Source: Microbacterium arabinogalactanolyticum (GTDB taxonomy: Bacteria; Actinomycetota; Actinomycetes; Actinomycetales; Microbacteriaceae). From it: a stretch of DNA of 64,000 bases. The number at the start of each line of letters is the position of its first letter. Position 1 is the first letter of the stretch. This document shows, piece after piece, positions 40,802 through 49,896 of the stretch. The stretch is from contig NZ_BRZC01000007.1 in the NCBI RefSeq assembly GCF_030268005.1, positions 953,611 to 1,017,610 on the forward strand, in the 5' to 3' direction. Position numbers and translations under genes: made by a program. Under the pieces are notes generated by a model. The model did no database searches. It saw only the letters and a program-made list of their open reading frames with translations, and was not told where the DNA came from.

Positions 40802-41470
40802 TCACTCCCCCGAGCTGTACACGCTCGTCGATCCGGCCACCGGCCGGGCGGCCAGCACCATGGCGAGCACGCCCAGAGCACCGACCGCGCAGATGCCGAT
40901 GAAAGCGGCCAGGCTGATCACGGCGTTCAGCACGTCGGGGCTGTCGGTCAGGACGGGGACGGCGAGCAGGCCCATCGCCAGCAGCCGGGTGGCCACCACG
41001 ACGGCCAGCGCCCACAGCGGTGCCCAGTTCCACGGCGCGGGCACGACGCCGCTGCGGCCGATCTGCACCACGGCGAGGATCGCCAGCACCAGCGAGACGA
41101 CCTCCAGCGTCACGACCACCATGCCCGCCAGTCGGACCCGCGCTTCCCAGTCGACCATGTCGGCCATCGGATCCGGCGGCATGAGCAGCCCGTGGATCAT
41201 CTGCTGGACGAGCAGCCACACCCCGAGCCCCACGAGCACGCCCGTGCCGAGCGGACGGCGCGCCGTGACGCTGCCCGACGGCCCCAGCCCGATCGCGAAG
41301 ACGATCGCGCCGGCGGCGAAGAACAGGTCGGGGACGATGCCGACCGGCGCGCCGGGAGCCGAGGCGACCCAGAGGTTCAGCAGGGCGGATGCCGCCAGCA
41401 GACCGCCACCGAGCATCCAGGTGCGTCGACGCGCACGGGCATCCGTCCCGCCGGCGTCCACGTCGATCAT
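40802..41470 (-). CDS. Uncharacterised membrane protein, six to seven spans
   Basis: A protein of 222 residues with a 17-residue charged N-terminus and hydrophobic stretches near 19-37, 45-63, 74-92, 112-132, 145-170 and 180-208. The family is not recognised. A central HGLLMPPDPMADMVDWEARVR loop separates two halves. It ends VAGSTSVYSSGE. ATG 41470 follows TAGCCT by six bases with GGCGGC between, the leaderless pattern. It is unrelated by layout to the Lrp gene it converges with. Confidence 0.65.
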   Translation of the reverse strand: MIDVDAGGTDARARRRTWMLGGGLLAASALLNLWVASAPGAPVGIVPDLFFAAGAIVFAIGLGPSGSVTARRPLGTGVLVGLGVWLLVQQMIHGLLMPPDPMADMVDWEARVRLAGMVVVTLEVVSLVLAILAVVQIGRSGVVPAPWNWAPLWALAVVVATRLLAMGLLAVPVLTDSPDVLNAVISLAAFIGICAVGALGVLAMVLAARPVAGSTSVYSSGE

Positions 41471-41500
41471 GCCGCCAGGCTACAGCCAGCCATCCACGAT

Positions 41501-41986
41501 TCAGCCGCGCGCGACGCGCTCCGCTTCCTTGGCGGCGACGATCTTGCGCAGCCCGGAGCTGGAGAAGCGGTGGTTCCGGCTGTTGAAGTACAGCTCGATG
41601 CCGGCCTCCTCGCAGTACGAACGGCCGGTGAAGTCGCGGTTCTCGTACTCGTCGCCGACGATGCGCACGTCGAGCTTGAAGGAGCGCAGGATGTCCTCGA
41701 GGTCCTGCTCGGTGGAGTACGGCACGATCTCGTCGACGTACTCGCAGCCGCGCAGCTGGATGTAGCGCTCCACGACGGTCTGCGTCGGGGCGTTCTTCTC
41801 GGGGCGGTCGAGGGTCGGGTCCATCTGCAGGCCGCAGATCAGGTAGTCGCACTGGCGCTTGGCCTCGGCGAGCATCATGATGTGGCCCGCGTGCAGCAGG
41901 TCGAAGGTCGAGAAGGTGATGCCCACCCGAGGACCCGGGTTGTAGTCCTGGTGCTTCTTCGTCGTCTCGCCCATGGTCTCCGTCAT
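41501..41986 (-). CDS. Cytidylyltransferase-like nucleotidyltransferase (glycerol-3-phosphate cytidylyltransferase type)
   Basis: A protein of about 161 residues. The HxGH-containing start VGITFSTFDLLHAGHIMMLAE (near 20-40) and the C-terminal NSRNHRFSSSGLRKIVAA are the class signatures of the TagD/GCT family, where RFSSSGLR takes the place of the RTEGISTT-type motif. KLDVRIVGDEYENRDFTGRS near 108 is also typical. The likely reaction joins CTP to a small phosphate (glycerol 3-phosphate or similar) for teichoic-acid or glycan precursors. The start could be 41986 or 41974; neither has a strong ribosome-binding site. It is 55 bp behind GH20 on the same strand and may or may not belong to that operon. 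Confidence 0.8.
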   Translation of the reverse strand: MTETMGETTKKHQDYNPGPRVGITFSTFDLLHAGHIMMLAEAKRQCDYLICGLQMDPTLDRPEKNAPTQTVVERYIQLRGCEYVDEIVPYSTEQDLEDILRSFKLDVRIVGDEYENRDFTGRSYCEEAGIELYFNSRNHRFSSSGLRKIVAAKEAERVARG

Positions 41987-42041
41987 CGCTTCGCTCCGGT
42001 ACGCCGATTCACCGAGTCCCCACAACACGGCCACAGGGATT

Positions 42042-43553
42042 CTACCCGGGTGGGCTGGCACCCTCGGGCAGGCCGATCGCGGCATCCGCCCGCTCGAACT
42101 CCGCCAGGGTCAGCGCGGAGCCGCCGTTCCACGTCCGCTCCGCCATGGCCCGCAGCGGTGCGCGAATGCCGTCGGCGACCTCCGCGACGGTCTGCGCACC
42201 CGGCTCATCGGACCAGACGGCGAAGCAGCTCCCGCGCAGCGAGTCCAGGTAGGGGTGCAGGATCTCCTGCCTGCCGCCGCCCGGCAGCGCCGGGAACAGT
42301 CCGGGATGCCAGTCCGCCGCCCAGATCCGCTCCGCGGTCGGGTACCGGTAGCCGGCGTGCTCGCCGAGGACGTAGTAGAACAGCCCGTCGTTGACATTGA
42401 CCAGCGGATGCCCCGCGGCGACGGCATCCGCCAGGGGACGCATCTGCCGATGCCAGTTCGTCCACCAGGTCAGCTCGATGCCGGCGTCCAGGCGCACGAC
42501 GGAGCCGCGCAGCATGCCGTCGTTCCATGCCCGTGCCCGGAAACCGTGTCCGCGCAGGTGCGCGGCGATACGGTTCACGAAGGCGGTGAGCAGGTCGAAT
42601 CCGTTCGCGTCGGCGCCGTAGCGCGCATGCGCGGCATCGCGCAGTGCCGGATAGTCGTCGATGCGGGCGAAGTCGACGAACTCGTCGCCGCCGAGATGCC
42701 AGCGACCGCAGCCCTCGAACACGGGCGCCACGTCGTCGATCAGCCTCTCGGCGAAGGCCACGGCCTGCTCCCGAGTGATGTCCAGCGCATGGTCCGTGCC
42801 GGTGATCGCGGCATCCGCCCGTTCCCGGCCCGGCGGCAACCGCAGGTGCGGATGCTGCGCCAGCACCTGCCGCAGATGGCCGGGCATGTCCAGCGAGGGG
42901 ATCACCTCGACGTGCAGGTCGCGGGCGACGTCGAGGATGCGGGCGGCATCGGCGCGGGTGATGTGCGCGGCCGACACGACCTCGGGGAACGCGGCGGATT
43001 CCAGCCGGAACCCCTCGTTCTCGGAGAAGTGCCACTGGAGGGTGTTGATGCCCACGTCGGCCGCTGCGCGCAGCAGGGCGACGATCCACTCGGCCGGGTA
43101 GTGCTTGCGGGCGGCGTCGAGATGGACACCGCGTTCGCGGACGGCAGGCGCTCCGGCGACGGAGCCCCGCGGCACGCACCCCTGCGCGCGCAGGTTGTGC
43201 AGCAGCTGACGGGTGGCGCGGAAGCCACCCGTCGCCGAGGGGACGCGGATGTCGATGTCGTCTCCGACATCGATCGCGTAGGCCTCGTCGGATGCGACGG
43301 CTCCCCCCGGAGTCGAAGCCGCATCCGACGAGGTGATCGGGGCCTCCGCCGACCGCAGGAGGATGCGCGATCCCGTGCCGGGAGGAATGCCCAGTGCGGC
43401 GAGCTCGCGCTGCAGGCGGGCCGCCTCAGCGGCCAGGCACTCATCCGCGGCGACCACCTGCGCAGTGCCCGGCCGCCAGGCTCCGCCGCCGAGCCGGACG
43501 GTCGACGGATGCGGCAGCGCGTACCAGCGGCGTGCCGCATCCGTCGATGTCAT
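42042..43553 (-). CDS. Beta-N-acetylhexosaminidase, glycoside hydrolase family 20
   Basis: Glycosidase of 503 residues that removes terminal beta-GlcNAc or GalNAc. The catalytic pair sits in CGRWHLGGDEFVDF (near 283), with Asp polarising the 2-acetamido group and Glu as acid. Supporting segments are VRERGVHLDAARKHYPAEWI near 137, INTLQWHFSENEGFRLE near 163, VIPSLDMPGHLRQVL near 220, and aromatic site residues ELTWWTNWH near 358 and YRYPTAERIWAADWHPG near 398. No signal peptide is present, so it works on imported oligosaccharides. It follows the Endo H-like gene by 16 bases and ends the six-gene sugar operon. Confidence 0.9.
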   Translation of the reverse strand: MTSTDAARRWYALPHPSTVRLGGGAWRPGTAQVVAADECLAAEAARLQRELAALGIPPGTGSRILLRSAEAPITSSDAASTPGGAVASDEAYAIDVGDDIDIRVPSATGGFRATRQLLHNLRAQGCVPRGSVAGAPAVRERGVHLDAARKHYPAEWIVALLRAAADVGINTLQWHFSENEGFRLESAAFPEVVSAAHITRADAARILDVARDLHVEVIPSLDMPGHLRQVLAQHPHLRLPPGRERADAAITGTDHALDITREQAVAFAERLIDDVAPVFEGCGRWHLGGDEFVDFARIDDYPALRDAAHARYGADANGFDLLTAFVNRIAAHLRGHGFRARAWNDGMLRGSVVRLDAGIELTWWTNWHRQMRPLADAVAAGHPLVNVNDGLFYYVLGEHAGYRYPTAERIWAADWHPGLFPALPGGGRQEILHPYLDSLRGSCFAVWSDEPGAQTVAEVADGIRAPLRAMAERTWNGGSALTLAEFERADAAIGLPEGASPPG

Positions 43554-43569
43554 CAGAGCGCCCTGCGGG

Positions 43570-44772
43570 TCAGCCGCACGCCGGCACGGCGTAGGAGCGG
43601 TCGACGGTCATGGCGCCGTCGGGGCCGTCCACGCGCACGGTCACCGAGCCGTCGGCGACCGCGCCGCCCTTGGCCCGCTGCACCGCCACGCGCGTCTCGC
43701 CGTCGAAGATGCCGCTGAAGGACCGGCTGCCGATCGAGGAGGTCACGGTCGCGCCCAGTGCGGCCGCGTCGGCGCTGTCGATGCGGACCTTGAGCTTGAC
43801 GTCGCCGCCCGTGCAGGTCGCGTCCGCGGCGACATCGACGTCGTACCACGGCGCCTTGTACACGGTCGCGTGACCGGTCAGCGGGGTGGTGAACGAAGAG
43901 ATGTAGCCGGAGTGGTCTCCCGCGGTCAGGTTGTAGGTGACGTATGCACCGAAGCCCTCATCGACGGTGCGCTGCGCGTAGCGCGCGGCGGTGGTGGAAG
44001 ACGTCGCGGTGAGGTCGATGGCCGCGGCGCCGAACTGCTGCTTCGTCATACCGGGAATCTGCGGCGGGATCCAGCTGCCGTAGTACGGGTTCCACGAGTA
44101 GTCGAGGTCGGCGCTCGCGCCGGTGCCCTGCCAGTCGGTGAGTGTGTACGACGGACCGATGTTGTAGAGCGTGATCAGCTTGTCCGGCCCGAGGCGGTCG
44201 CGCAGGGCGTCGAGCAGGTAGGCGAACGAGGTGCTGTTCGGCTGCGCGGTGCCGTTCTTGCCGTACTCCGACCATTCGTCGTCGAAGTCGATGCCGTCCA
44301 GCCCGTACGTGTCGACGGCGTCGGCGAGCTGGTCGGCGAACGCCGCGGCGCTCTCGCGCGAGGTGAAGTTCGCGAAGCCCGCGCCCTCGTGGTTGCCGAG
44401 CACCGAGAGCAGCACCCGGGTGCCGCGCTGCTGCAGCGGACGGATCTGCGTGTCGGCGTTCTGCAGCGTCTCGGTGACGCGGTCGTTCAGGTGCAGGTAG
44501 GCCTGCTGCTTCGCGGTGTCGTAGTTGATGTTGGCGGCGAAGATCATCGCCAGGTCGAACGCCGGCCGGCCCGTGCCCTCGAGCGTGTAGTCGGCCACGT
44601 TCGCCATGTCGTTGCTGTTGACCTCGACGTAGACGACCCGCTTGGGGTCGGTCTGCCCGGGCTGTTCCCGCGCGCCGGCCGCCGCGGGGACGGCGAGCCC
44701 GACCGCGGCGAGGCTGAGCGCGGCGAGCGCCGCGATCCGCGCGGTCCGCCGCGGGGTGGAGTGATCAGTCAT
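43570..44772 (-). CDS. Secreted endo-beta-N-acetylglucosaminidase, GH18 Endo H-type
   Basis: A protein of 400 residues. A twin basic start and hydrophobic stretch (ARIAALAALSLAAVGLAVPAAA, residues 11-33) form a Sec signal peptide. The GH18 active-site strip LDGIDFDDEWSEYGKNGT (near 155-172) is almost that of Endo H/Endo F, which cut the chitobiose core of high-mannose N-glycans; the last Glu is the acid catalyst. LLSVLGNHEGAGFANF near 110 matches the preceding strand. The last 90 residues, after APWYDVDVAADATC, look like an Ig-like beta domain with two cysteines. RBS AAGGAAG; ATG 44772. It is the only secreted enzyme of the locus. Confidence 0.9.
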   Translation of the reverse strand: MTDHSTPRRTARIAALAALSLAAVGLAVPAAAGAREQPGQTDPKRVVYVEVNSNDMANVADYTLEGTGRPAFDLAMIFAANINYDTAKQQAYLHLNDRVTETLQNADTQIRPLQQRGTRVLLSVLGNHEGAGFANFTSRESAAAFADQLADAVDTYGLDGIDFDDEWSEYGKNGTAQPNSTSFAYLLDALRDRLGPDKLITLYNIGPSYTLTDWQGTGASADLDYSWNPYYGSWIPPQIPGMTKQQFGAAAIDLTATSSTTAARYAQRTVDEGFGAYVTYNLTAGDHSGYISSFTTPLTGHATVYKAPWYDVDVAADATCTGGDVKLKVRIDSADAAALGATVTSSIGSRSFSGIFDGETRVAVQRAKGGAVADGSVTVRVDGPDGAMTVDRSYAVPACG

Positions 44773-44819
44773 GTTCTGTTCTTCCTTTCGTGCGTCTTCG
44801 CAGTTCCGGGGGGAGGGAC

Positions 44820-47800
44820 TCAGAGGGTCGGGATGTCGAGCGCGAACAGCTCGAGCTGTCGCAGCGTGACGGGCTCGGATGCCAGGGCGCGCAGCATCCG
44901 TGCGGTGACGGGTGCCGTGAGCACGAACGGCGTCGTGCGGTCGGCGGGCAGCGGCTCGCTGTGGGTGGTCTCCAGGTCGTGCCAGAGGATGCCGTCGTCG
45001 CTCGCCTGCCAGCGCAGGACACCGGCGGGGGCGTCGCCCGCCCCGGTCACGGTGACGTCGCTGACCGTGACGGGCTCGTCGAACACCCAGCCTGCGGCCT
45101 CGCCCGCGGCGAGCGCGACCGCGGTGAGCGGGGCGGCCCCGTCGTCGAAGAGTGCGCCGTGGGTGCGGTCCAGCGCGTGTCCGCCGGCGCCGGTCAGATC
45201 CGGATACCAGGGCTCCACCGGCACGGCGGGGCCGTCCCAGAGCGCGCTCGCGGCGGCCTGTGCGGCATCGGCGGTGAACTCCAGCTCGAGCACGGCGTCC
45301 GCGCTCCCGCCGAGTGCGTCGACCGAGAGCACGGCACGGTCCAGCGGCGCGCCGTCGAGGGTCGCCGCGACCAGCCACCTGGCATCCGGCCCGGGCCGCC
45401 GCGACAGGATCCGCAGCGAGCCGCCGTCGGCACGTCGCGCGGTGATGTCGTCGAACAGCGGGCTGCCGATGCGCAGCTCACCCGAGGCGAGTTCGAGCGG
45501 GTAGAGCCCGAGTGCGGCCCACAGCCACCACATGCTCATCTCGCCGTTGTCCTCGTCGCCGGGGAAGCCCTGGCCGATCATCGCCCCGGTGAAGAGCCGC
45601 CCGGCGAGGGAGTGGACCAGAGCGCCGGCGCGCCAGGGCTGGTCGCCGTGCACATGCATCCACGGGATGTGGTGCGCCGGCTGGTTCGAGAGCGCGCACA
45701 TCCCGCTGCGCTGCGCACGGGCCTCGCGCTGCTCGTGGATCACGGTGCCGTAGCTTCCGCCGAAGGCGGGATCGGCCGTCTCGGGCTCCGCGAACAGCCG
45801 GTCGAGGTGGGCGCGAAGACCGGCGGGGCCGCCGTGCAGCGCCGCGAGTCCAGGGCCGTCGTGCACGGCCGTGACCGACATCCCCCAGGCGTTGGTCTCG
45901 ACGTTGTCCCCGCCCCAGACGCGGGGATCGAACGCCGCCGGCGCGAAGCGCCCTTCAGCATCCTTCCCGCGGAAGAACCCGGACGCATCATCGAACAGCT
46001 GCCGGTACGAGCGGGCGCGGTTGGCGAAGTAGCGGGCGTGCGCGCGATGCCTCGGGCTGTCGTCGCGGGCGGCCAGCCTCTCGGCGAACCGTGCGATGCC
46101 GGCATCCGACATCGCGTTCTCCAGGCTCCAGCTCATCCCCTCCGGGACGCCGTTCGAGACGTACCCGGTGAAGCGCGCCCGGCCGATGCCCTTGCGCCCC
46201 TTGCGGGGATCGTCGCTGGGCTCGCAGGCGTCGCGCCAGGCGGTCTCGAACGCGGCGTGCTCGTCGAACGGGACGCTCCACCGCTCGGCATCCGCGAAGA
46301 TCTGGTCGCTGGAGGTGCCGACCATCGAGTCGACGTAACCCGGAGCGCTCCACCGCGCCATCCAGCCGCCGCGATCCGCCTGCTGCCGCAGACCGTCGAG
46401 CATCCGTCCGGCGAGCGGGGCGTCGAAGAGGACCAGCGCGGGCCACGCGGTGCGGTAGGTGTCCCAATAGCCGTTGTTCACGAACAGCTCGCCGTCCGCG
46501 ACGGGCGCGCCCGTGGCCTCTTCCCCGTGCGGGTCGGCGGGCGTCGTCGGGTCGGCGAAGCGCAGGCGCGGCTCTTCGGCGGTGCCGGTGTTCTCGGCGG
46601 TCGTGCTCGGGTACAGGTGCAGGCGGTACAGGGCCGAGGCCAGCTGCGCCCGCGACTCGTCGTCGGCGAGGCCGCGATGCGCGCGCTCGGCCGCATCGAG
46701 CGGCGGGATCTCCACCGCGCCGAGCAGCACGTTCCACTCGTCCCGCAGCGCGTCGCGCAGCTGCGCGAACGAGCGCGTCGCGGGCAGCTCCTCCGCGAGC
46801 GACCTGCGGGCCTGCTCCACCGAGAGGAACGACTGCGCGATGCGCACCTCGAACCCGCCCCGTGCCTGCAGGAGTCCGTCGGTCGCGGTCACGTCGTCAC
46901 CGCGCACGATGCCCGCGAAGTAGGCGCGCGGGGCGTTGCCCCAGTCCTCGGATCCCTCCGGAGTCCAGCCGTCGAAGGTCCCGCCGTCGTGCATGCTCAC
47001 CCGCCCGGCGCCGTCGGGCGACCCGATCTCGAAGCCGACGAGCCCGCCGGCCTCCTCAGCGGTGATCCGGAAAGCGCCGCCGTGCGAGGTCGCCGTCATC
47101 TCGACGACGGCGACCTCGCCGTGCGCGGCGCGCACCCGCGCACGGTAATGGTGCGGACGCGCGTGCTCGCCCTCGGGTGCGATGCGCAGCGGCTCGCCGT
47201 CGCGGATGCCGAGGAACGGTCGCAGCTGCAGCACGCCGCGGTCTCCGATCCACGGGCTCGGCTGGTGCGAGAACTGCAGCGCGGCGAGCGGCCGGCCGCG
47301 CCGGTCGTCGTGGACGGACCAGCGATACGGCCAGCGCGTGTCCGCCGTCCTGGTCGCCGGCGTCAGGAAGCAGAAGCCGTGCGGAGCGGCTGTGATGGGG
47401 ATCGTGTTCCCGCGGGAGAACCGGTCGCCGGAGTGACTGCCCCGTCGCGTGTCGACCCGATCCGCCGGCGTGAGTGCCGGCCCGCCGTCCGTGGTCGGCG
47501 GAGCCAGGGCATCCGTCCTGCTGCCGAGCACCACCTCGACGAAGCCCTCCACGGCGCCGCCGGCGGCCGCGCCCGCGACCAGGTCCGGTGCGCCCAGCAC
47601 GACCTCGACCCGTGCCGCACAGCCGACCCATGCCTCGAGCGACACCGAGTCGGCGTTCCACTGCTCCGGCATCGACCAGGCCGCATCGAACTGCGCCGCC
47701 GCTGTCAGCGGCACGCCGTATCGATCGCGGGCATCCGGGTGCTGACTCAGCCGCTCCTCCGCGCTGCCCGGCCCACGCTCGAACACCACGTCGATCGTGA

Positions 47801-48032
47801 CGGCGAGCGCCGCGTGCGGGGCGTGCGTCGCGTCAGGACCGTCGGCGTAGAACGCCCAGTGCAGCACGGCATCCGGCGCCACCTCGAATCCGCCGGGCAG
47901 AGGCATCCGCTGCACCCCGGCGGCGGGATCGAACCGGAACGCGTGCACGCGCCCGCCCAGCACGCCGGCCAGGGACCGGGACGAGGGCGGATCCGCGGGG
48001 CCTTCGGCGGGGCTCAGCGTCGCGGACGTCAT
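44820..48032 (-). CDS. Alpha-mannosidase, glycoside hydrolase family 92, with C-terminal discoidin-like domain
   Basis: Calcium-dependent exo-alpha-mannosidase of 1070 residues. GH92 marks are VNNGYWDTYRTAWPALVLFD near 515, GWMARWSAPGYVDSMVGTSSDQ near 555, SWSLENAMSDAGIARFAE near 630, LSNQPAHHIPWMHVHG near 780 and GFPGDEDNGEMSMWWLWAAL near 818 (catalytic Glu/Asp). GH92 usually removes alpha-1,2-, 1,3- or 1,6-linked mannose from N-glycans or yeast mannan. The last 150 residues (VTVSDVTVTGAGDAPAGVLRW and WQASDDGILWHDLETT) resemble an F5/8 C carbohydrate-binding domain. No signal peptide is evident. ATG overlaps the permease stop (ATGA). Confidence 0.9.
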   Translation of the reverse strand: MTSATLSPAEGPADPPSSRSLAGVLGGRVHAFRFDPAAGVQRMPLPGGFEVAPDAVLHWAFYADGPDATHAPHAALAVTIDVVFERGPGSAEERLSQHPDARDRYGVPLTAAAQFDAAWSMPEQWNADSVSLEAWVGCAARVEVVLGAPDLVAGAAAGGAVEGFVEVVLGSRTDALAPPTTDGGPALTPADRVDTRRGSHSGDRFSRGNTIPITAAPHGFCFLTPATRTADTRWPYRWSVHDDRRGRPLAALQFSHQPSPWIGDRGVLQLRPFLGIRDGEPLRIAPEGEHARPHHYRARVRAAHGEVAVVEMTATSHGGAFRITAEEAGGLVGFEIGSPDGAGRVSMHDGGTFDGWTPEGSEDWGNAPRAYFAGIVRGDDVTATDGLLQARGGFEVRIAQSFLSVEQARRSLAEELPATRSFAQLRDALRDEWNVLLGAVEIPPLDAAERAHRGLADDESRAQLASALYRLHLYPSTTAENTGTAEEPRLRFADPTTPADPHGEEATGAPVADGELFVNNGYWDTYRTAWPALVLFDAPLAGRMLDGLRQQADRGGWMARWSAPGYVDSMVGTSSDQIFADAERWSVPFDEHAAFETAWRDACEPSDDPRKGRKGIGRARFTGYVSNGVPEGMSWSLENAMSDAGIARFAERLAARDDSPRHRAHARYFANRARSYRQLFDDASGFFRGKDAEGRFAPAAFDPRVWGGDNVETNAWGMSVTAVHDGPGLAALHGGPAGLRAHLDRLFAEPETADPAFGGSYGTVIHEQREARAQRSGMCALSNQPAHHIPWMHVHGDQPWRAGALVHSLAGRLFTGAMIGQGFPGDEDNGEMSMWWLWAALGLYPLELASGELRIGSPLFDDITARRADGGSLRILSRRPGPDARWLVAATLDGAPLDRAVLSVDALGGSADAVLELEFTADAAQAAASALWDGPAVPVEPWYPDLTGAGGHALDRTHGALFDDGAAPLTAVALAAGEAAGWVFDEPVTVSDVTVTGAGDAPAGVLRWQASDDGILWHDLETTHSEPLPADRTTPFVLTAPVTARMLRALASEPVTLRQLELFALDIPTL

Positions 48033-48958
48033 CCCTTGACGGCTCCCTCTTGCACGCCCTGGAAGAAGAAGCGCTGCATCACCGAGAAGAGCAGGATGAT
48101 CGGGATCAGCGCCACCATGGTGCCCGCCGCGATCAGGCGCGGGTCGGGCGAGAAGTTGCCGTTCAGGTACGCCATGCCGACCGTGAGCGTGTAGTTGTTC
48201 GGGTCGGTGAGCACCATCAGCGGCCACAGGTAGTCGTCCCACTGGCCGATGAAGGTGAAGATCGCCACGACGCTCGCCATGCCGCGCACGTTCGGCCACA
48301 CGATGTGACGGATCCGCTGCCAGGTGGTGGCGCCGTCGACGGTCGCGGCGTCGAGCACGTCCTGCGGGATCATGCGGCACGCGGTGGCGATCAGCAGCAC
48401 GTTCATCGCCCCGATCGCGCCGGGCAGGAACACGCCCCACAGCGAGTTCGCCAGACCCAGCGAGTTGATCGTGAGCAGGTTCGCGGTGACCGTCACCTCG
48501 CCCGGCAGCAGCATGGTGGAGACCAGGATGCCGAGGGCGATGAACTTGCCGCGGAACTTCATGCACGCCAGCGCGTAGCCGCCGAACACCGAGAGCACGA
48601 CGTTGGTGATGACCGCGCCGGTGGCGACCAGCAGGGAGTGCCAGGCGTAGGTGTAGACCGGGATCAGGTCGGTGACCTTGATGTAGTTCTCGACCGTGGG
48701 GTCGGTGGGGATGAGGTTCGGCGGGAACGTGTAGAGGTCGTCGGCGGGACCCTTGAACGAGGTCGCGAGCTGCCACACGAACGGGCCGATGAACAGGATC
48801 AGCACCAGCGTCAGCAGCGCGTAACGGCCGATCAGGCCGCCGACGGTCGGCTTGGTGAAGTCGCCTGAGCCCTTGCGGCGGAACCGGCGGTCGGGGCGGA
48901 TCCGCTGCTCAGCCGGCTGCGGAGCGGATGCCGCGGGGCGGTCTTCGATGACGCTCAT
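48029..48958 (-). CDS. Carbohydrate ABC transporter permease (MalG-like)
   Basis: Six-span permease of 309 residues with a 45-residue cytoplasmic lead. The membrane domain starts YALLTLVLILFIGPFVWQLATSFKG, and the coupling EAA-like loop is DAATVDGATTWQRIRHIVWPNV (near 213). The C-terminal half, NYTLTVGMAYLNGNFSPDPR, is typical of CUT1 sugar importers. It pairs with the permease overlapping upstream (48955-48958, ATGA). No ATPase gene is in the operon, so a shared MsiK-like ATPase elsewhere must energise it, as is common in actinobacteria. Confidence 0.93.
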   Translation of the reverse strand: MSVIEDRPAASAPQPAEQRIRPDRRFRRKGSGDFTKPTVGGLIGRYALLTLVLILFIGPFVWQLATSFKGPADDLYTFPPNLIPTDPTVENYIKVTDLIPVYTYAWHSLLVATGAVITNVVLSVFGGYALACMKFRGKFIALGILVSTMLLPGEVTVTANLLTINSLGLANSLWGVFLPGAIGAMNVLLIATACRMIPQDVLDAATVDGATTWQRIRHIVWPNVRGMASVVAIFTFIGQWDDYLWPLMVLTDPNNYTLTVGMAYLNGNFSPDPRLIAAGTMVALIPIILLFSVMQRFFFQGVQEGAVKG

Positions 48959-49842
48959 GCCGGCACCTTCGCCTTCTTCTCACGGTTCATCAGGGCGATG
49001 GCGACCAGCGGGATGAGCGTCAGCAGGAACAGCGCGACGCTGATCGCGGCGGCGTAGCCGAGGTTGCCGCTCAGGCCCGATCCGACCTGCCGGATCAGCA
49101 TGACGATCGACATGTTGTAACCACCGGGCCCGCCGGTGCCGTTGGAGAGCACATCCAGCTCGGTGAAGACGCGCATGGCCGACACGGCGACGAGCACCGA
49201 GATCAGCAGCATCGCCCCGCGGACACTGGGGATGGTGACGCTGACGAAGCGTCGGAAGCTGCCTGCGCCGTCGAGCATGGCGGCCTCGTGCAGGTCCTTG
49301 CCGACGTTGCCGAGGGCCGCGAGGTACACGACCATGTAGTAGCCGAGACCCTTCCACACGGTCAGCAGGATGCTGACGGCCAGCATCCACCAGCGGTCCA
49401 CCAGGAACGCGACCGGCTGATCCGTGAGGCCCATCCACTGCAGCCCCTCGTTGATGATGCCGCGACTGTCGAACAGCCATCCCCAGATCAGCGCGACCAC
49501 CACGACCGACGCGATCACCGGGAAGTAGTAGGTGGTGCGGAAGAGGGCGATGCCGGGGATGTTCTTCTCCACGAGAAGAGCCAGCAGCAGGGGCAGCACG
49601 GTGAGCAGCGGCACGCAGACGATGACGTAGATCAGGCAGGTGATCAGCGCATACCGGAACTGCTCATCGGTCAGCAGCCGCTCGTACTGCGCGAAGCCGA
49701 CCCCCTTGACCGGCTGCAGGGGTCGCGCGTCGGTGAAGCTCAGCACGACCGTGTTCAGGAACGGCCAGAGCGAGAACACCAGCACCCAGATGACGGCGGG
49801 CGCCAGGAGCAGCCAGGGGGTGAACCATCTGTGCGATCTCAT
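48955..49842 (-). CDS. Carbohydrate ABC transporter permease (MalF-like)
   Basis: Six-span permease of 295 residues. The first segment is TPWLLLAPAVIWVLVFSLWPFLN, followed by FRTTYYFPVIASVVVVALIWGWLFD and the EAA loop HEAAMLDGAGSFRRFVSVTIPS (near 188-209), which docks the ATPase. The pattern is CUT1 type 1. It sits 54 bp behind the binding-protein gene and overlaps the second permease. Together the three should import the oligosaccharide released by the Endo H-like enzyme. Confidence 0.93.
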   Translation of the reverse strand: MRSHRWFTPWLLLAPAVIWVLVFSLWPFLNTVVLSFTDARPLQPVKGVGFAQYERLLTDEQFRYALITCLIYVIVCVPLLTVLPLLLALLVEKNIPGIALFRTTYYFPVIASVVVVALIWGWLFDSRGIINEGLQWMGLTDQPVAFLVDRWWMLAVSILLTVWKGLGYYMVVYLAALGNVGKDLHEAAMLDGAGSFRRFVSVTIPSVRGAMLLISVLVAVSAMRVFTELDVLSNGTGGPGGYNMSIVMLIRQVGSGLSGNLGYAAAISVALFLLTLIPLVAIALMNREKKAKVPA

Positions 49843-49896
49843 GGCGCGTACCTCTTCGGTGTGCTGGTGTTCTCGGTCATCGGACTCGGGGTCCGG

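Noticed and set aside
44790..48194. Open frame of 1134 codons on the plus strand
   Set aside because: Antisense to GH92, whose catalytic strips are all in the minus-strand frame.
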